Of a stretch of DNA of 64,000 nt, positions 1-12,746 are shown in pieces. The stretch lies in contig VZSF01003599.1 in assembly GCA_013398295.1 (NCBI GenBank), positions 782,469-846,468 of the forward strand. The letters run 5' to 3'. Position numbers and translations under genes: made by a program. How positions within the stretch are numbered: position 1 is the first letter of the stretch; every line of letters starts with the position of its first letter. The notes under the pieces are model-generated. The model was not told where the DNA came from. It was given only the letters and a program-made list of their open reading frames with translations, and did not search any database. Origin of the DNA: Chionis minor. Taxonomy: Eukaryota; Chordata; Aves; Charadriiformes; Chionididae.

Positions 1-3000
1 TTTAAACAGAAATTGAGAAAAGGTGCTTCTCGCCAGAACAAGTGAAGAGCTCACTTGAGTCTGGTAGCAATAAGTCAGGTCTGGAAAAGTTTAAAAAGGA
101 ACTGATTATTAATTTGAAATTGAAGCTTCCTAGAGGAGAGAAAACAGGCACCCTTCCCTGACCTTCTTTAATAGCCTTTAAAACAATGTGGTGCTCAAGA
201 AACCCTCTGAACAATTCTGTCAATGTCTCCAATGCAGTGTGCTCCTTGGCACTGAGAAAAAACTGCGGGTTTGTTGTTAGAAAGCCGAGTCTGTGCCTTG
301 CTTTGGAAGTCATTTGCTGGTTGACCATCCCTGAGGCACTGGAGCACAGCTTTGCAAGCAGTGAACCAGGACGAGACCTCAGACCCCACTATGCTCAGGA
401 GCTGAGCAGGGAAGGTCAGCGCTGCTGAAGTCTGTAGAGTACCGTAGAAGTCTGAGGGTCTCTCGTCACTGAGAATCAAAAGTTATAGCCTCCCTTTGGA
501 AAATGTTATCCTTAACAGCCTGATCAGCTGCCTGCAAAGTGGAATTCCTATCATGCAGAAGGCTTGCAGTAACCAACTAGATCGGTGCTGTAATACTGGT
601 AGGAATGTTCTTTGTATCGTGAAAGCCAGCATTTCCAAAGTGCGTGTTCAGTTAAAGTCAGTGGGTTCTTTGAGCCAAACCCAGGGCTACGTCCATGTGA
701 TTGTCAGTATTCCTGGTTACGTGACAGGTAACACCTACATTTTTCTAGGTGCAGACTAAGACATGAAATCCAGTCGGTTGAGTGTAGACAAACCTGCACT
801 ATATATATAGTTTATATAATGACTTTATATAACTCAACTATAAAAAACATTTGGACTTCTGAGCTTCAGGCTTGTATGTTTGAAAACTTTCCCTGGTACA
901 TTGATTGGAAAAGTAGAAGGAATTGATAAGGGGCCATTGGAGGGAGGGAGCATAAATGAAAGAGAACAAAATGACTGTATCAGCAGTCAGCGAGAGAATT
1001 GCTAGCTATCGACGCTGCTTCAAGTGCCAGAGCTGCGGGTTCTGGTTAACTTTCTGCAAATGCACGTGCATATCTGAGTTTCAGAAACTTTCTATCGAGG
1101 CATCTTGTTAAAATCTCCTCTTGTAAGTAGTTTCTTTTCCCATCCCCTTTAGCTTGGTCAAACTCGTGAAGTCATTCCTGTCTGCTTTTCCAAATACGCC
1201 GCAGCACGTGTTGCTAAATGCACGCGGGTGCCTCTGGCTCCCTCAGTTTTGAGACGCTGCTGTGAGGTGCGGCGTGTCTCCTGCTGGCTTCTGCTCTGCC
1301 CGACCTTTCCATAGCCTGTGCATGTGCAAGGCTGCTTAAAGATGAGATAAGGCACCTCTACTTAATTTCTGTTTAGACTATTAGCCACTTGTGTGACTCA
1401 AGTTACAACAGTTAATTAAATCCTTGGTTACTTGCCTAATTAGAAACAATGGTGGCTCGTTAAAAGATCATACCTATAAACCTCAGTCCTCCCAAACCAG
1501 CAGTAGGGAGGGAAATTTCATACTACTGGGAGTGGATTTTAGTTGAACCAAGATAATGTTTTCTGGCTGTCTGAAAAAGGCTGTGGTCTGATGCGTTAGG
1601 GAATCTCCTGGGAGCCCTCGGTGTGATTATCTGACAAGCTGTTGGGTTCCAAGGCCACTGTAAGCAAGAAAGTGCGCGAGCCTGGAGGTCTGAATGGAAA
1701 TGAGTATCCCCGAGAAAAATTATATGACAAACAAGGCTTTAAAACCTTGTGCATCTGTTAAAGCTGTAAAAGCAGTAGTGACTTGCTGGAATGATGCTGG
1801 AAGGGACGTCAGCAAGTCATAGCTCATGGCTTGCAGGGGGGAGGATTTGGGCCAGGAAGGAAGTATGGGGAGTAATCCAAGAGTAGGTAGCTGGCTCAGT
1901 AGTACTGTGAAATCTCATACTTTTATCTGTATTGTTTTATTGGTGCCTGTGGGGCTCATTATTTAAGATAGAAACTATCAGATTGATTGAAGGTTCTGTT
2001 GTGGCAGACTGCTGCTCCTCACTCGGGACAGCACATACACAAAGACCTTAGTTTGTATATTGTTATGACACTTTACAGTTAAAACTTCCACACAAGGTGT
2101 GTGGATGGTGGGAAGTGCTGCTCTGCACTTAAGAGTTAATTTCTGTGGAATGCTGAGCTTTCCTATAAGGTATAGAGCATTTCACTCCAATTTGTGTCAC
2201 CTTTTCCTTTGGGACCCCAGTGGGGTGCTCTGTGCTTCCTTGAAATCCCACCCTGCCCTGTATGCGCTGCCCCTTCAGAGGTGTGTGGTGTTGTGTGTAG
2301 TGTTCTCTTGAAAATCAAATTCCATTTCTGTAGACTTTCAGTGCACAGAAAAGCTGATTAATTTATAGTTTAGATGAGACTGGGTTGAAAAGAAATTCAG
2401 TATCTTTTTTGTTTGTTTGTTTGTCTGGTTCCTGGCGTGTTACAAAATGTCTTTATTAGCAAAGCTGCCAGGGGGTTAATTTCCACTAACAGTCTAATCA
2501 TCTCCAACAACGTTTTTTTAGGGTTTTGTACTGCTGCTTAGATCAGCAAGACTAGAGGAGAGAAGACTTGAGAAATAGCGCATATCTGGGGAAAAAAGAA
2601 AAATGGGGGGGAGGCATTTCAGACATAGCCCTCTGCATTATCAGCTGTCAGGCTGCTTAAAAAGATTTGCTTTTTCTTACAAGCTCTGGCTCTAAGATGT
2701 AAACCTTGATTTCCAAAGTGCTGTGAGACTGAGCTCTTTGTACAAAAGAGACAGGCTCATTAAAGGGAGTATGTGGGACTTGCACTCCAAAGTCTAGAGC
2801 TCGATTCCTCAGCCTCCCTGATTAGTCGTTAAACAGAACACACAAATAGTTGCGGATCATGAATCACAACTTGGTTTTGCAGATAAAAGAGTTCCTGACA
2901 TACTAGACCATACAGTCACACTTAGTCTTTCATTTGCCCCGGGGGTGCGGGGAAGGCACCTCAGTCCTACAGGTGATCATTAAGGCTGCGGACCAGCCTA

Positions 3001-4393
3001 AGGGGGTTCCTTGTTTGGCATGTTGGACATTTGTGGATCCTCTTTTGAGGAAAGTAAATTTTGTTATGGATTGCGTGGCTGCTTACTCAGGAGTCTGAGC
3101 TTTGCTATGGCTTTTAAAAATTAGATGCTGCGATGCTAATTGCTGGAGTTACTGAGTCACTTGGTGTGCCAGGTCTCAGCAGGTTGTAGAAATACCACCA
3201 GTAGCAAGAAAAATATTTTTCTGCTTGAGGTTATGTCTAGCTTAGAAGAAGGCCTGATTACATAGAGAGTTCTTCCTATGGAAAGGTAACACCGGCCCAC
3301 AGTAGGAGCCTGTCACTTCGGAATGTACCCAAATCTAGTCCTGTCGAAAGTAATGAGAATATTCACAGGCTTCAGGCTGCTTTTTATCCCTCTGGATTCG
3401 AGACATTCATGGGAGGCCTCGTTAGCACCAGCTTCTGCTTTTCTCTTCCATAGCAGCCTGATTACAGTTTTCCAGTGGAAGTGAATGACCAAACCTTTTT
3501 GGGGTTTTGTACATACTTAGTTGCTGCTGGTTGTGTGATGGTGGACAATGTACACTTCCATGTATTATAATGTTTTCTGAGACAGCAGATGATAAAAGGA
3601 TGATGCTAAAGTTTTAATTTGTTTGTCTACTCGGTACCCTGTGAAGAGGAGAGAGCTGGGCTGAGCAGAGAGGCTCAGGGCAAATGCAGGAATGGAGAGC
3701 AGGCAGTGGCTGTCCTGCCAGGAGGGTCGCACAACCTCGCAGGAAGCATCACAGCAGCATTCAAGTCAGCATTCAAGTCAGTGACTTGGATCCTTGACAC
3801 TGGACTTGGATTTCCTGGTGGGTACTGCTGTGCTCGTGATGACACATGAAAGGGATGATTCCAGGCCTAAGGAGCTCAACTTTGCAACAGAGTCTCTGAA
3901 GGGAAGGAACAGCAACCTTGTGGCTTGGGTCCATTAGGCTCTGAGCTAGGTGACATTGAACTTCAAAGCAGTTCCCCGGTGACTTTTGTGGTGAAGTGTT
4001 AGTACCTTAAATCAAGCTGTTCCAAGCCCCAGAAAGGATATTGCAAGTGGCAATCTAGCCTGGACAAAAATATGTGAAGATGATGTGTAATCTCCGTTTT
4101 CTAACACTCAAGGGTACTGCTTAAGAATTTTTCTCTTATCTGAGACAATGCTATTGTAATTAACACTGGGCAGAAATATTGACTTAGCCGAGCGAAGATT
4201 TTGTCAGCTGGCTATAGACAATGACAGCTGGTTAGTTTTAATGTTTCTGAAATATCTTTAAAGAAATCCTGAGTAGTTGTTTAGAAATTAATATGCTTCA
4301 TCTCTCCTTGTGTTACAAAAGTATGGCTGTGCTGTCATTTATAGTTTGCATTCTTTAATTTTCATAGCATCTCAGGTGATGGGTGCTTTGTTC

Positions 4394-4407
4394 ATTGCTA
4401 TGGTAAC
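4394..4407. promoter_or_regulatory. RFX-like X-box
   Basis: ATTGCTATGGTAAC matches the RFX dyad GTTGCCATGGTAAC at 12 of 14 positions and is followed by AAC. It lies at the end of a complex stretch (4130-4410) that also has two CAGCTGG E-boxes at about 4205 and 4225 and a TAATTAAC near 4157. No promoter was found nearby, so it would be a distal site. Confidence 0.3.
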
Positions 4408-7400
4408 AACTGTTTTTATTTCTTACTCAAAGTAAACATTGACATAAAACCCACTGTAATGTGTTCTTTTTATTCACCGTGTACACCTAATGGATGCCAT
4501 AGCTTTGCAAATATGTCATGATCGTAGCGGATAGAGAGCAATAAAGTGAAAGTCTAGTGCCCTGGTATATAACTTGTTTTACCTTTCAACACATGCATAA
4601 TTTTGTCAGCTACTTCAACTCTGTCTTTACTCCTGCCCATGTTTAATTAGATTTTAAGTATGTCAGGGTGGAAATAGTCCCTGACTGTATGTTGGTGAGT
4701 GCTTAAGGGAAATGGGATCTATAGCAGATAAGGCATGCTAACTTTGTTTTTGCTCTTAAACAGCTCGGTTTTGAAGTTGAATTGATCGCATGAACTTTTG
4801 GCAGTGGTTCAAAATCCCTCCTATCCTTTTTCTAAACGCCAATGATGGGAGTAGCAGTTATTTCCCTGTGTTAGTACTTTCTGTTTTGTTGCCTAAAAAC
4901 CCCAAATGTCTCATGAAAAGCTGTATGAAACTCTGGAAGCCCCAATCCCCTCCATGAGGCTCTGCTACCCAGTTCCCTTCAGACTGCTGTTCCTCAGAGC
5001 CTGTGTGGAGGGATGCAAACACAGAACGAAGTGTTACAGTTCCTCCTTCGCAGGAAGGGAGGTGATTTCCTTTGAACCCGAACAGCCAAGGGACCCTGGG
5101 CCATCCCCACCGGGGAGAGCTGTTGGGTCTGGTTTTTCTTGGAAGGAAAAATACTGTCGGAAGAATTGTTTCTGCTAGTGTTTCCTAGGATTTTCCCTGC
5201 TCCTTGTCACAATTAGCTGATAAACATAGCAATTATCTTTTTGGTTTAGAGTAAAAAAAAAAAAATCTGATTTTTATCTACAAGAAGGGGCTTGCATGTT
5301 CTGTATTATGTTCTATATGCTTTTAGAGTGATTCAGATGGAACCTCATTAAACATCTTTACAGCCTTCTTAGGTTCATCTCTATTAACTATTATAGGGAT
5401 TTCCCATGAGGGAATGACTGTACCACCTTGCACTAAAATCAAGCACAATTTAATCTGATAGACCATTCTGTTGGGACTGATGACATTAAAAATGCTGTGC
5501 ATGGATAGCAGCGTTGGGAGGATTGAGCTTGAAGCCCCAGTTAAAGGCTATTCATGCACTGAGCTGTATGTGCTGTGGCCAAAGTTAGACATGTGCAGTA
5601 ACTTTTAAAATCAAGATTGGGCTTTATGAAATGCTTTTTAATCCTGCAGATGGGAACATGCTGTGTACCGCAACGAATATTGTTGAAAGGGGTCTAATTG
5701 CTTACCCATTTGCTATGAATCAGATGATACTTTCCCACTTCTGCAGAGTTATTTTAAAGTAAAGGAATCCTACAGTTAGCTACGTTTTAAGTATTACTTA
5801 TTATTCTGGTTTGGCAGTAGCGCTCCTTTCTTCCACGTTAGTAAAGCTGGTAGCAGAAGGTGTCGTTTCTGGGGGTGCCTTGCCTGCCACTGTACACTGG
5901 GCATATTAGGTAAGAGGGCTCAATAGAAAGAGCCACAACAACTCTCTTGTTCTTGTAGCACTAAATGGGAATGAGTCATGGCTAGATCTCGGCTGGGTGT
6001 AAGAGCGATTCCTGGGAATGGGAAATGGTCAAGAACTTCTTGTTCTAGGAAGCTCTGATTGTTCAGAAAGGCAATGATTGTCCTGTTGTGTTGCATAATT
6101 ATATCCGCCTCCACATATCCCACTGCTGTTCATTCCTATTATGTCTTTTTATTTAAGTCCTAGCTATTCAAGGAGGAAATTTAACAGATTCACGGCAAGA
6201 GCAAGCGAACATTTGTGCGTTCTTCTCTGCTCGAAAGAAGTCTCAATGGATAAGGAATGTTACTTTGGCAGTTGTTTAAATGGTGCTAAAAGGGTCCCCT
6301 GGGATAGTTACATTGGCTCTATGATTTGCCTTTTTGCCAAACGCTCTATTGATTCAGAGACAGAAACATGAAAGAGGAGGGGGGAAAAATGCAAGAGGAT
6401 TGTACTAATTGATTCTTTACAAACATAAGAAAATTAATCGGTCATATTAAAACTCACAGTTGCCACTCTGAAATGCACATGTACTTAAGTGCTTGTTCAA
6501 TGGATAACTGTTCTTATCTTTTTTGTAATTATAAAAAGGAAAGAAAAATAAGAAACAAACTGAGTTTTACTCAGTCTGAGCATATTCTTACAATCTGGAA
6601 AAAAAGAAAGGGGGGGGGGCGAACTATTCTTTGTTCTATTTTAGAGCTTCATCATTCAGAGCAGCAGAGCCTTGTGTGGGAATTAATTCCAGATAAGTAT
6701 TTTATAGAAAATTGGAATTTGGATTGATTTTGGTAGATAAATCTGGCAATTTATGCTTCTTGCATCTTTCTAGTACTTTACCTAAGGTTTAAGACACCCT
6801 TAAAGAAGTGTTTTGAAGTGTTTTTTGCAAGATTCCAAATGAGTTTTCCTGACCTAGTAGGTAAAGCTGATTGTGTTTTATAGTCAGACTTGTTTTTTTC
6901 TTTCTTTTTTCTGATCTAAACACCTTAATTGTCACCTGTGATTAAAAGTGACTCTGCAGTGTGAGTCCAGAAATCCTTGTATCCTCAAGGCAGATGAAAG
7001 TGGACAATTTTGGGGCTGGTTCTGTGAGCACAGATTGCTCATCTGAGTGAAGAGCCTTGCATAACCATACTTACCACGTGGGAGGGAATTTTGGAGTGCT
7101 GCTGTGTCTTCATGCTGTTTTCAAATGCTTTAGAAAGAGGAGATCCAGAACAAAGATGCCCGTATAGCGTAGCGTAGAGGTGCCCAGCTCACATGAGTGG
7201 ATAAAAAGTGGTGATTAAAACCTTGGGCTGAATTGAGCTCCAGGCACCCCTCTTCATCACTGTGGAACTTCCTGTTCTTCGCCTAGGGTTTCCATGTTAT
7301 TCTTTCTACAACAGTATCCTTTATTTCCTCCTTGTCACGGTCAATCCAGATTACTCCATTACTTATCCCTTGGGCAAGAGACTGCTCATCCTCTTCCTCC

Positions 7401-8314
7401 ACTGAGTCTGGGGGTGTGTGGGTGGTGGAAGCTGTCCCTGCGCTGCTGCCCCAGCAAAGAGCGTGTGCCGCTGCCTTCTGACCGCTGGCAAACCCAGCAA
7501 CGGCTTTGCTGACCGCCTGCCCTGCTTTTCTTTTTTCTATTCCCTTTAAGCAACCTATTTGGGGTTTTTTTGCTTTGTTTGCACATTCTACTCCTTATAT
7601 TCTCCGCGGAGAGCGAAATATGGAGATTGAAGTTGTAATTTCTCTTGTCTGATTAAACACAATGTGAGACTTGCATTTCATATGATACTGCCTGGGCTGT
7701 GTTATACAGGAGTAATAATATCTGTCCGGCGTGTGATGAGAGGGGACAGAATGTTATCACAGTTCCAGTGCTTGTATATTAAATTTCCCTGTGGTCAGGC
7801 TTGAAAATCATAATGGTGAGAATGACTCTGACTTCTCTAAAATAATAGTCTTCTAGACAGGTTGTCTCTCTTATCCTTTATTGTAATGAAGTACGTTACA
7901 TGTTTATTACATAACTATATCTAAAAGTATACTTCCTTGGTGCAAGTGCTATGAAGTGGTTAAAGCAGTATGGCATGGAGTAAGACACCATCCCCAGAGC
8001 CACGAGGCGAGACTGCAGTCTTTTGTCACTCCGTTGGTCCTTCCATGTCTCTCATGTCTATGGGCATACTGGGACTGTAACACTGAACCTGCTCCTGAGT
8101 GGGGCTGTGACTCTTCCATGCAAGTATACAAAGAATTAAGAGGAAAAAAAAGTGCGCTAGGCATAATTTTTCTCTCTCCTATCGTTGCACAAGCTTTAGT
8201 TGCAAATCCAGTCCTTGACCTACCTAAATACAAGGACTGGTTGAGGCCACCACAGACAGCTGCTAGATTGCCTCTGAGAAAGCACAATTTATAAGCCTGT
8301 CCCCTCTGCCGCAG

Positions 8315-8452
8315 GGAGAGGAGTTGGAGCTCTGCAGGCAGCACCTCAGAGCACTCGGCAGCACTGCCGGAGGCGACACATGTGTTTTAGCCAAAGGGCC
8401 TCCAGAGGCTGCTGTGTTGGGTCATCTCTGCCACCGAGAGCAGCAGCTGTGA
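8315..8452 (+). other. Candidate terminal coding exon (weak)
   Basis: A pyrimidine-rich acceptor (GCCTGTCCCCTCTGCCGCAG) is followed by 45 open codons and a TGA at 8450-8452, starting in phase 0 with GEELELCRQHLRAL. The segment is GC-richer than its surroundings. There is no close poly(A) signal and no recognised homology. Overlapping open frames occur on both strands just upstream (7949-8344), which suggests a locally stop-poor composition rather than a gene. Confidence 0.1.
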
Positions 8453-8970
8453 ACCGGCAGCTCCTCAACCTTTGCACTCCTGTGAAGTAAATATACGACG
8501 TTACTGATGCCACTGGCCTTCAAATCAGCTGGTAACCACTGCCCAGCATGATTGGTTTTGCATACTAAGGGATTGCTTTTGGTGTCGGGGGAATTTATTT
8601 CCCTCTGAGCACAGTCACAGCAGAGTTTGATTTGTACCTTTTTTAAGTGCGTGCTTTAGCATACAAAATCCAATGCGTCCTTTTGTAGAGCCAAGTGGAC
8701 TGTTGTTTTCTTGTTTGATTTGGCTCTTCTTGCTTAATCTGGAGCTCTGCCAGAAACATGAATATTCATGACACTGTTAAACAAGATTTTTATTGAAAAC
8801 AAAAAATGGATCTGAAGTCTTTCATTTGTCATTCTGAACTCAGCTAGTGAAAGCCCTGTGAACAGGCACATTTATCAGTGAGGTTTTCTTGGGGTTTTCT
8901 GTTTTTGTTTGCATATTGAATGAAAATTCATTAGAGCCAAAGAGTATATGACTGACAAGTAAGCCTAACG

Positions 8971-9062
8971 TTAAGATATTTCAGTATACAATATGAATAT
9001 TATATATATGAAATATATGCAATAAATTGTACTATTTTATATATTATATTAATTATAGCTTC
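8971..9062. repeat. AT-rich low-complexity stretch
   Basis: Dominated by TATATA, ATATGAATAT and TATTATATTAAT words. The minus-strand frame over 9000-9215 begins here and is not credible as a gene. Confidence 0.75.
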
Positions 9063-9490
9063 AGTATAAAATACCTTAACAAGTGTTGAGCCTCGACTAG
9101 GAATGTGCAAGCAGAGGACAGATCTAGCAGAGTTTACAAAAGCTGATATTTGCTTTTTCCAGGGCCGGTGTTCATATTTGCAGCCTATCTGCCAGGCATC
9201 TTGGCTGTCCTGCACGCAGAGGGTATCATCATTCTCAAGGAATGCTTTCTTGAGCTAACAGTGTAACTAGATGGGAAGGCAAGTGTTCAGCCAGCCGCTC
9301 TGCACCTTGATGGCACCAGGAGTTTCTGCTGCGAGGGTCAGCCGAGATGGTTGGGAAGAAGGCTACTCATAGTTGCTTCCTTGGCTGCGGTCTTCTGCAT
9401 ACTGCTTATGTGTCCACCAGTCTCAGAGTGGATTGCTGAGGTCCTGTGCAGTGGTTGAATGAGGGAGGAATTTATTTTGTGTGTGCGTCT

Positions 9491-9525
9491 GGATGGATAG
9501 ATAGATAGAAAGAAAGAAAGAAGAG
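9491..9525 (+). repeat. Compound GATA/GAAA microsatellite
   Basis: GGATGGATAGATAGATAG passes directly into AAAGAAAGAAAGAAG. It is a short compound tetranucleotide repeat and likely length-polymorphic. Confidence 0.85.
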
Positions 9526-10325
9526 GGGAAAGTGAGAAGAAAGTAGAAGAGCAATGTAAGCGCAAGGTAGATTTCTTTTGCAGCCTCTGGCCAGTAGAAG
9601 GAATTCAGTAAGCTTAGCTTTTAGATGACACATGTAATTCATTTTAGATATCCATGCTCATTTATTTTGCAAGGTGAAATTCTCCTGAGAGCTATCTGTT
9701 ACATCCTGCAAAGCAGGCTAACTGGTATCTTTTCCTTCCATGCACGTTAGCCAAGAGAAAAATGTTTGGGGATGTGTTTGTACAGTGTCAGGTATGATGG
9801 GACTTGGATCCTGACTGGGACCTTTTTTGCCCTGTTACAACTTTTTTTATTCATACAAAGTCCTGTGTTTTCATAATGCATTTGTAATTCACAGTATTCT
9901 GGTTCCCCTCATCAGAACATGTTTTCTTCTGGACTTTGTTGAAATGCCTATTATAACAAGGGGTTTCATCCAGAAATGTTCTTCACATGGTATGTTCGCT
10001 TTAGAAACCATGAAATTCCCAGGTGTGGGCTTTCCACACTGACAAAACTGTGAACAGATCAAGTGTTGGAGATGGAGGAGAAAAAAATGTGCTTTTTATT
10101 AAAAGTAATCATCTTTGTTCTTTGTAACAATCCCTTTCGCCACATGCTCTGTGTTAGTCCTGTTGCAAAGAGTGATAAATTCTTACTACAGATATTAGTA
10201 GGAATTATTTCAGGCTAATGGCCTCACCCATTTCTGACCCAAGATTTTTTTTTTTGGTGTTGTGATATTACCATGACATTCAGCTACTGATGCATGTAAA
10301 TGCTATATAAAGGTTACAGTTAATG

Positions 10326-10423
10326 GCACAGATCTCAATTGATCCAAAATCTGATCCTGTGGCAATTTAAATCTGTGCCAAAGCCTCCATTGACACGATC
10401 AGATCGACAATTGAGTACTTGTG
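10326..10423. repeat. Imperfect inverted repeat, ~98-nt hairpin
   Basis: The left arm 10326-10356 begins GCACAGATCTCAATTGATCC and ends ATCTGATC. The right arm 10397-10423 begins GATCAGATCGACAATTGAG and ends ACTTGTGC. They pair through three blocks: GCACA, CTCAATTG and ATCTGATC, with small internal bulges and a loop of about 40 nt. A second pairing is also possible: GGCACAGAT (10325) with ATCTGTGCC (10371). It could be a decayed miniature transposon, a structured RNA or a chance dyad. No flanking target-site duplication was evident. Confidence 0.5.
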
Positions 10424-12148
10424 CTAAGGACTAGTAGGCTGTAACACCACACTCCAAATCCTGATTATCATAGTTTCCTCTTTCGGCAATTAGTCATACT
10501 GTTAAAAACAGATAATTAAACCACGACATGTCCAGAAAGAGAAGTAACTTCCGAAGTGCCAGGCTCCCTACAGAGTTGTTCATACAGGAGTGCTAATGAG
10601 GGCGAGGCTGAGCAGAAGCAAGAGAGATCTGATAAAGAAGTAAGTTGGGGAAAGCACCACCATAATTTTTTTATGAATTATGTATTGGTAGAGGTCTGTA
10701 AATATATTAGCAGAAAATACATGCAATAAGCGATTACAGTTCTGGAGTACATTGGAGTAAGCTTTATCTCCCCGTGGTGGGTGGGCCTTATAGCAAAGTC
10801 TAAATTTGCTGTTGCTCCCAAGCAAATGGTTAAAGACCTTTTACTTGCAATTATAATTTCCTACTCCTGGATTTGAGGTCTTCGTGTTCAGTCCTGCTGG
10901 ACAGTCCAGTGTGGTGCCTTGGCAACCTATTGCCCAATGTGTTAATTTGGGTGCAGTTCATTTCTAAAATAAGAAGAATATTATTAACAACCCAGAAGTT
11001 TTGTATAAGCTACAGTGAGGCGAGATTTTTTTTTTTTTTCAAATATCTTAAAAAAATTCTCATCCTAGCTAGAGGAAGGGGGGCTAGAGCTAATTCCACA
11101 TAAAGAACTTGGGAACAAGAGGGGAAGAAAAATGTGTCAATGAGTGTGTGTAAGAAGAGAAAAGTGCAAGGGGTCATAGCTAATTCAGAAGTAAATCTTG
11201 TTTCCCACTATACCGAGTTATATGTGCCTAAGATTTATTTTTTTTCCCAGTTGCTATGATGGTAGTGCAATAGCTGCAGTTTGCATGCGGAACTGTACAA
11301 AGGGCTTGGGGCATCCCGCCTGGAGAAGCTCTGTGCAAGGAGTGGGGATCATTTTGGAGCCTGGGCTTCAGAAACCGGGGAGGCCCTCATGGTAGAATTG
11401 TGGGAAAGTATTGCTATAACAACAAAGTATTTGCTCTTAAAGGGGGAAAAGTATGTAGCACCATCAAAGAAGGACAAGGATTCAAAGGGAAACATATGTC
11501 TAAAACATACGGGTCAAGTTTATTTGAAAGGAAAATTTGTTTGCTTTTGATTCTTTATAACATTTCCCATGGAGACTAGCAAATACAGCTGCCACATTTT
11601 TGGCAAAGGAGATCTTATCCTAAACCTGAAACACTTAAATACACATACTTACCTAAATATGGTCTTTATTAGTTTCAGCCGTGTGACCTCTAACTCCTGC
11701 CTTTAGTAGTTAATTTTTTATTTTCTCCTGTTGACTGTATTTTAAGCTTAAAATGGGATTATTAATTAAAAAAAAAAGTTGTTGTTGCTTTTTTAGAAAT
11801 AGAAAGGAGGACAAGGTGATTAAAAGAAATTTTCTTCAGTGGTTATGTCATATGTGCGAACGCCTGCAGGAGCAGGGGCGCTGGTGACAGGCCCACTGCA
11901 CCTACAGAAAGTTTTTACGGTATAGCCTGAAACCACCCGAGGTTTGTAGTTATTGAAAGTCGTTCTTAAAACTAGCTATTACAGAAAACACTTGGGTAGC
12001 AGTGACTCAGGAATCCTCTTTGGCTGTGATTGCAAAAAATATCCATTAGCAGAGTTGAAATTTGAAGGTGGGGCAGGATAAAGTCAAATCAGGGCCTATT
12101 CATTGAACTATTCTGGTTCCAGTGCCTTCCCTGGGCTGGAATAAAGCG

Positions 12149-12208
12149 CTTTTTTTTTTCTTTTTTCCTTCCCCCCCCCCCCCCCCCCCCCNTTCTTTTC
12201 TCTTCTCC
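12149..12208. repeat. 60-nt homopyrimidine tract with poly-C and one N
   Basis: An uninterrupted pyrimidine run holds T-rich blocks, then C21 (12171-12191), an undetermined base at 12192, and TTCTTTTCTCTTCTCC. The minus strand is purine-only with a long G run, so triplex or quadruplex structure is possible. The N directly after the homopolymer points to unresolved run length in the assembly. Minus-strand frames crossing it contain an unknown residue and a glycine run, and are not genes. Confidence 0.9.
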
Positions 12209-12655
12209 AAATACTGATGCTGAACACCCACCACCCTCTTTGATTCAGGTGGCTCTTTATTTTTAAATAAACGCATGACACACTCCTCTTGCACAGGCAA
12301 AGAACTGTCATTGATGGCAGTGGGAGTTTCACCACCTTCCGTATAAGAGAGTCAGGATCAATAAAAGAATGCCTGAGAGCTGGCCAGCCTTACAGTCCAC
12401 TCCTCCTAAGCGTATGATAGTTGGAAATGCAAACAATCCACCCAGACCTAATCAAGTTAAGTGCATTTAAAACACCAATTGTGACTGTCATCAAGGGATT
12501 ACAGTCAACACAATTGATACAAACCTTTCAAAGCCTTGGTGCAAAAAGATGGGCAAGCTCATAGCTGGAATAATAGCTTCTAGCCTCTGGCAGAATGGTT
12601 TCAGTCTCTGTATTTTTCTTACCTTGATGCTTACTGAAATAAATGTCTATGTTTG

Positions 12656-12746
12656 TATACAAATACATATCTATATATGTATTTGTATATTTGTATATTG
12701 TAAAATTGTAAAAATATGTATTTGTATATTGTATACAAATACATAT
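12656..12746. repeat. Cluster of perfect 15-bp inverted repeats in AT-rich DNA
   Basis: The 15-mer TATACAAATACATAT occurs at 12656-12670 and 12732-12746. Its exact reverse complement ATATGTATTTGTATA occurs at 12675-12689 and 12714-12728. The result is two back-to-back perfect hairpins with loops of 4 and 3 nt, separated by a short TTTGTATATTGTAAAATTGT spacer. The arrangement favours cruciforms and suggests inverted duplication of a TATACAAATA-type microsatellite. The short plus-strand frame over it is an artefact of the repeat. Confidence 0.85.

Larger units (their letters stand above)
1..8970. other. No recognised gene; unique non-coding sequence
   Basis: Complex unique sequence with short frames in all six readings and none credible. 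Small items are a GTTT repeat at about 2410-2424, a 12-bp tandem repeat GCATTCAAGTCA at 3758-3781, A13 at 5253, and a G10 run at 6610-6619. TAATTA-containing stretches near 1410 and 4157 look enhancer-like. A minus-strand splice-bounded 53-nt segment (7075-7127) is too weak to call. Confidence 0.6.

Noticed and set aside
7075..7127. Minus-strand 53-nt segment between CTCTTTCTAAAG and GTAAGTATGG
   Set aside because: Only one open frame, no support from neighbours, and a size common among chance splice-site pairs.
7949..8344. 131-codon minus-strand frame opposite a 112-codon plus-strand frame
   Set aside because: Long frames on both strands over the same DNA show a stop-poor local composition. 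Neither peptide is recognisable.
11290..11400. GGGCATCCCGCCTGGAGAAG segment considered as a CR1 fragment
   Set aside because: Only a short word matches CR1. The rest does not follow the element's order of blocks.
12100..12335. Minus-strand frames with a glycine/lysine run and an unknown residue
   Set aside because: They are products of the poly-C/poly-T tract and the N at 12192.
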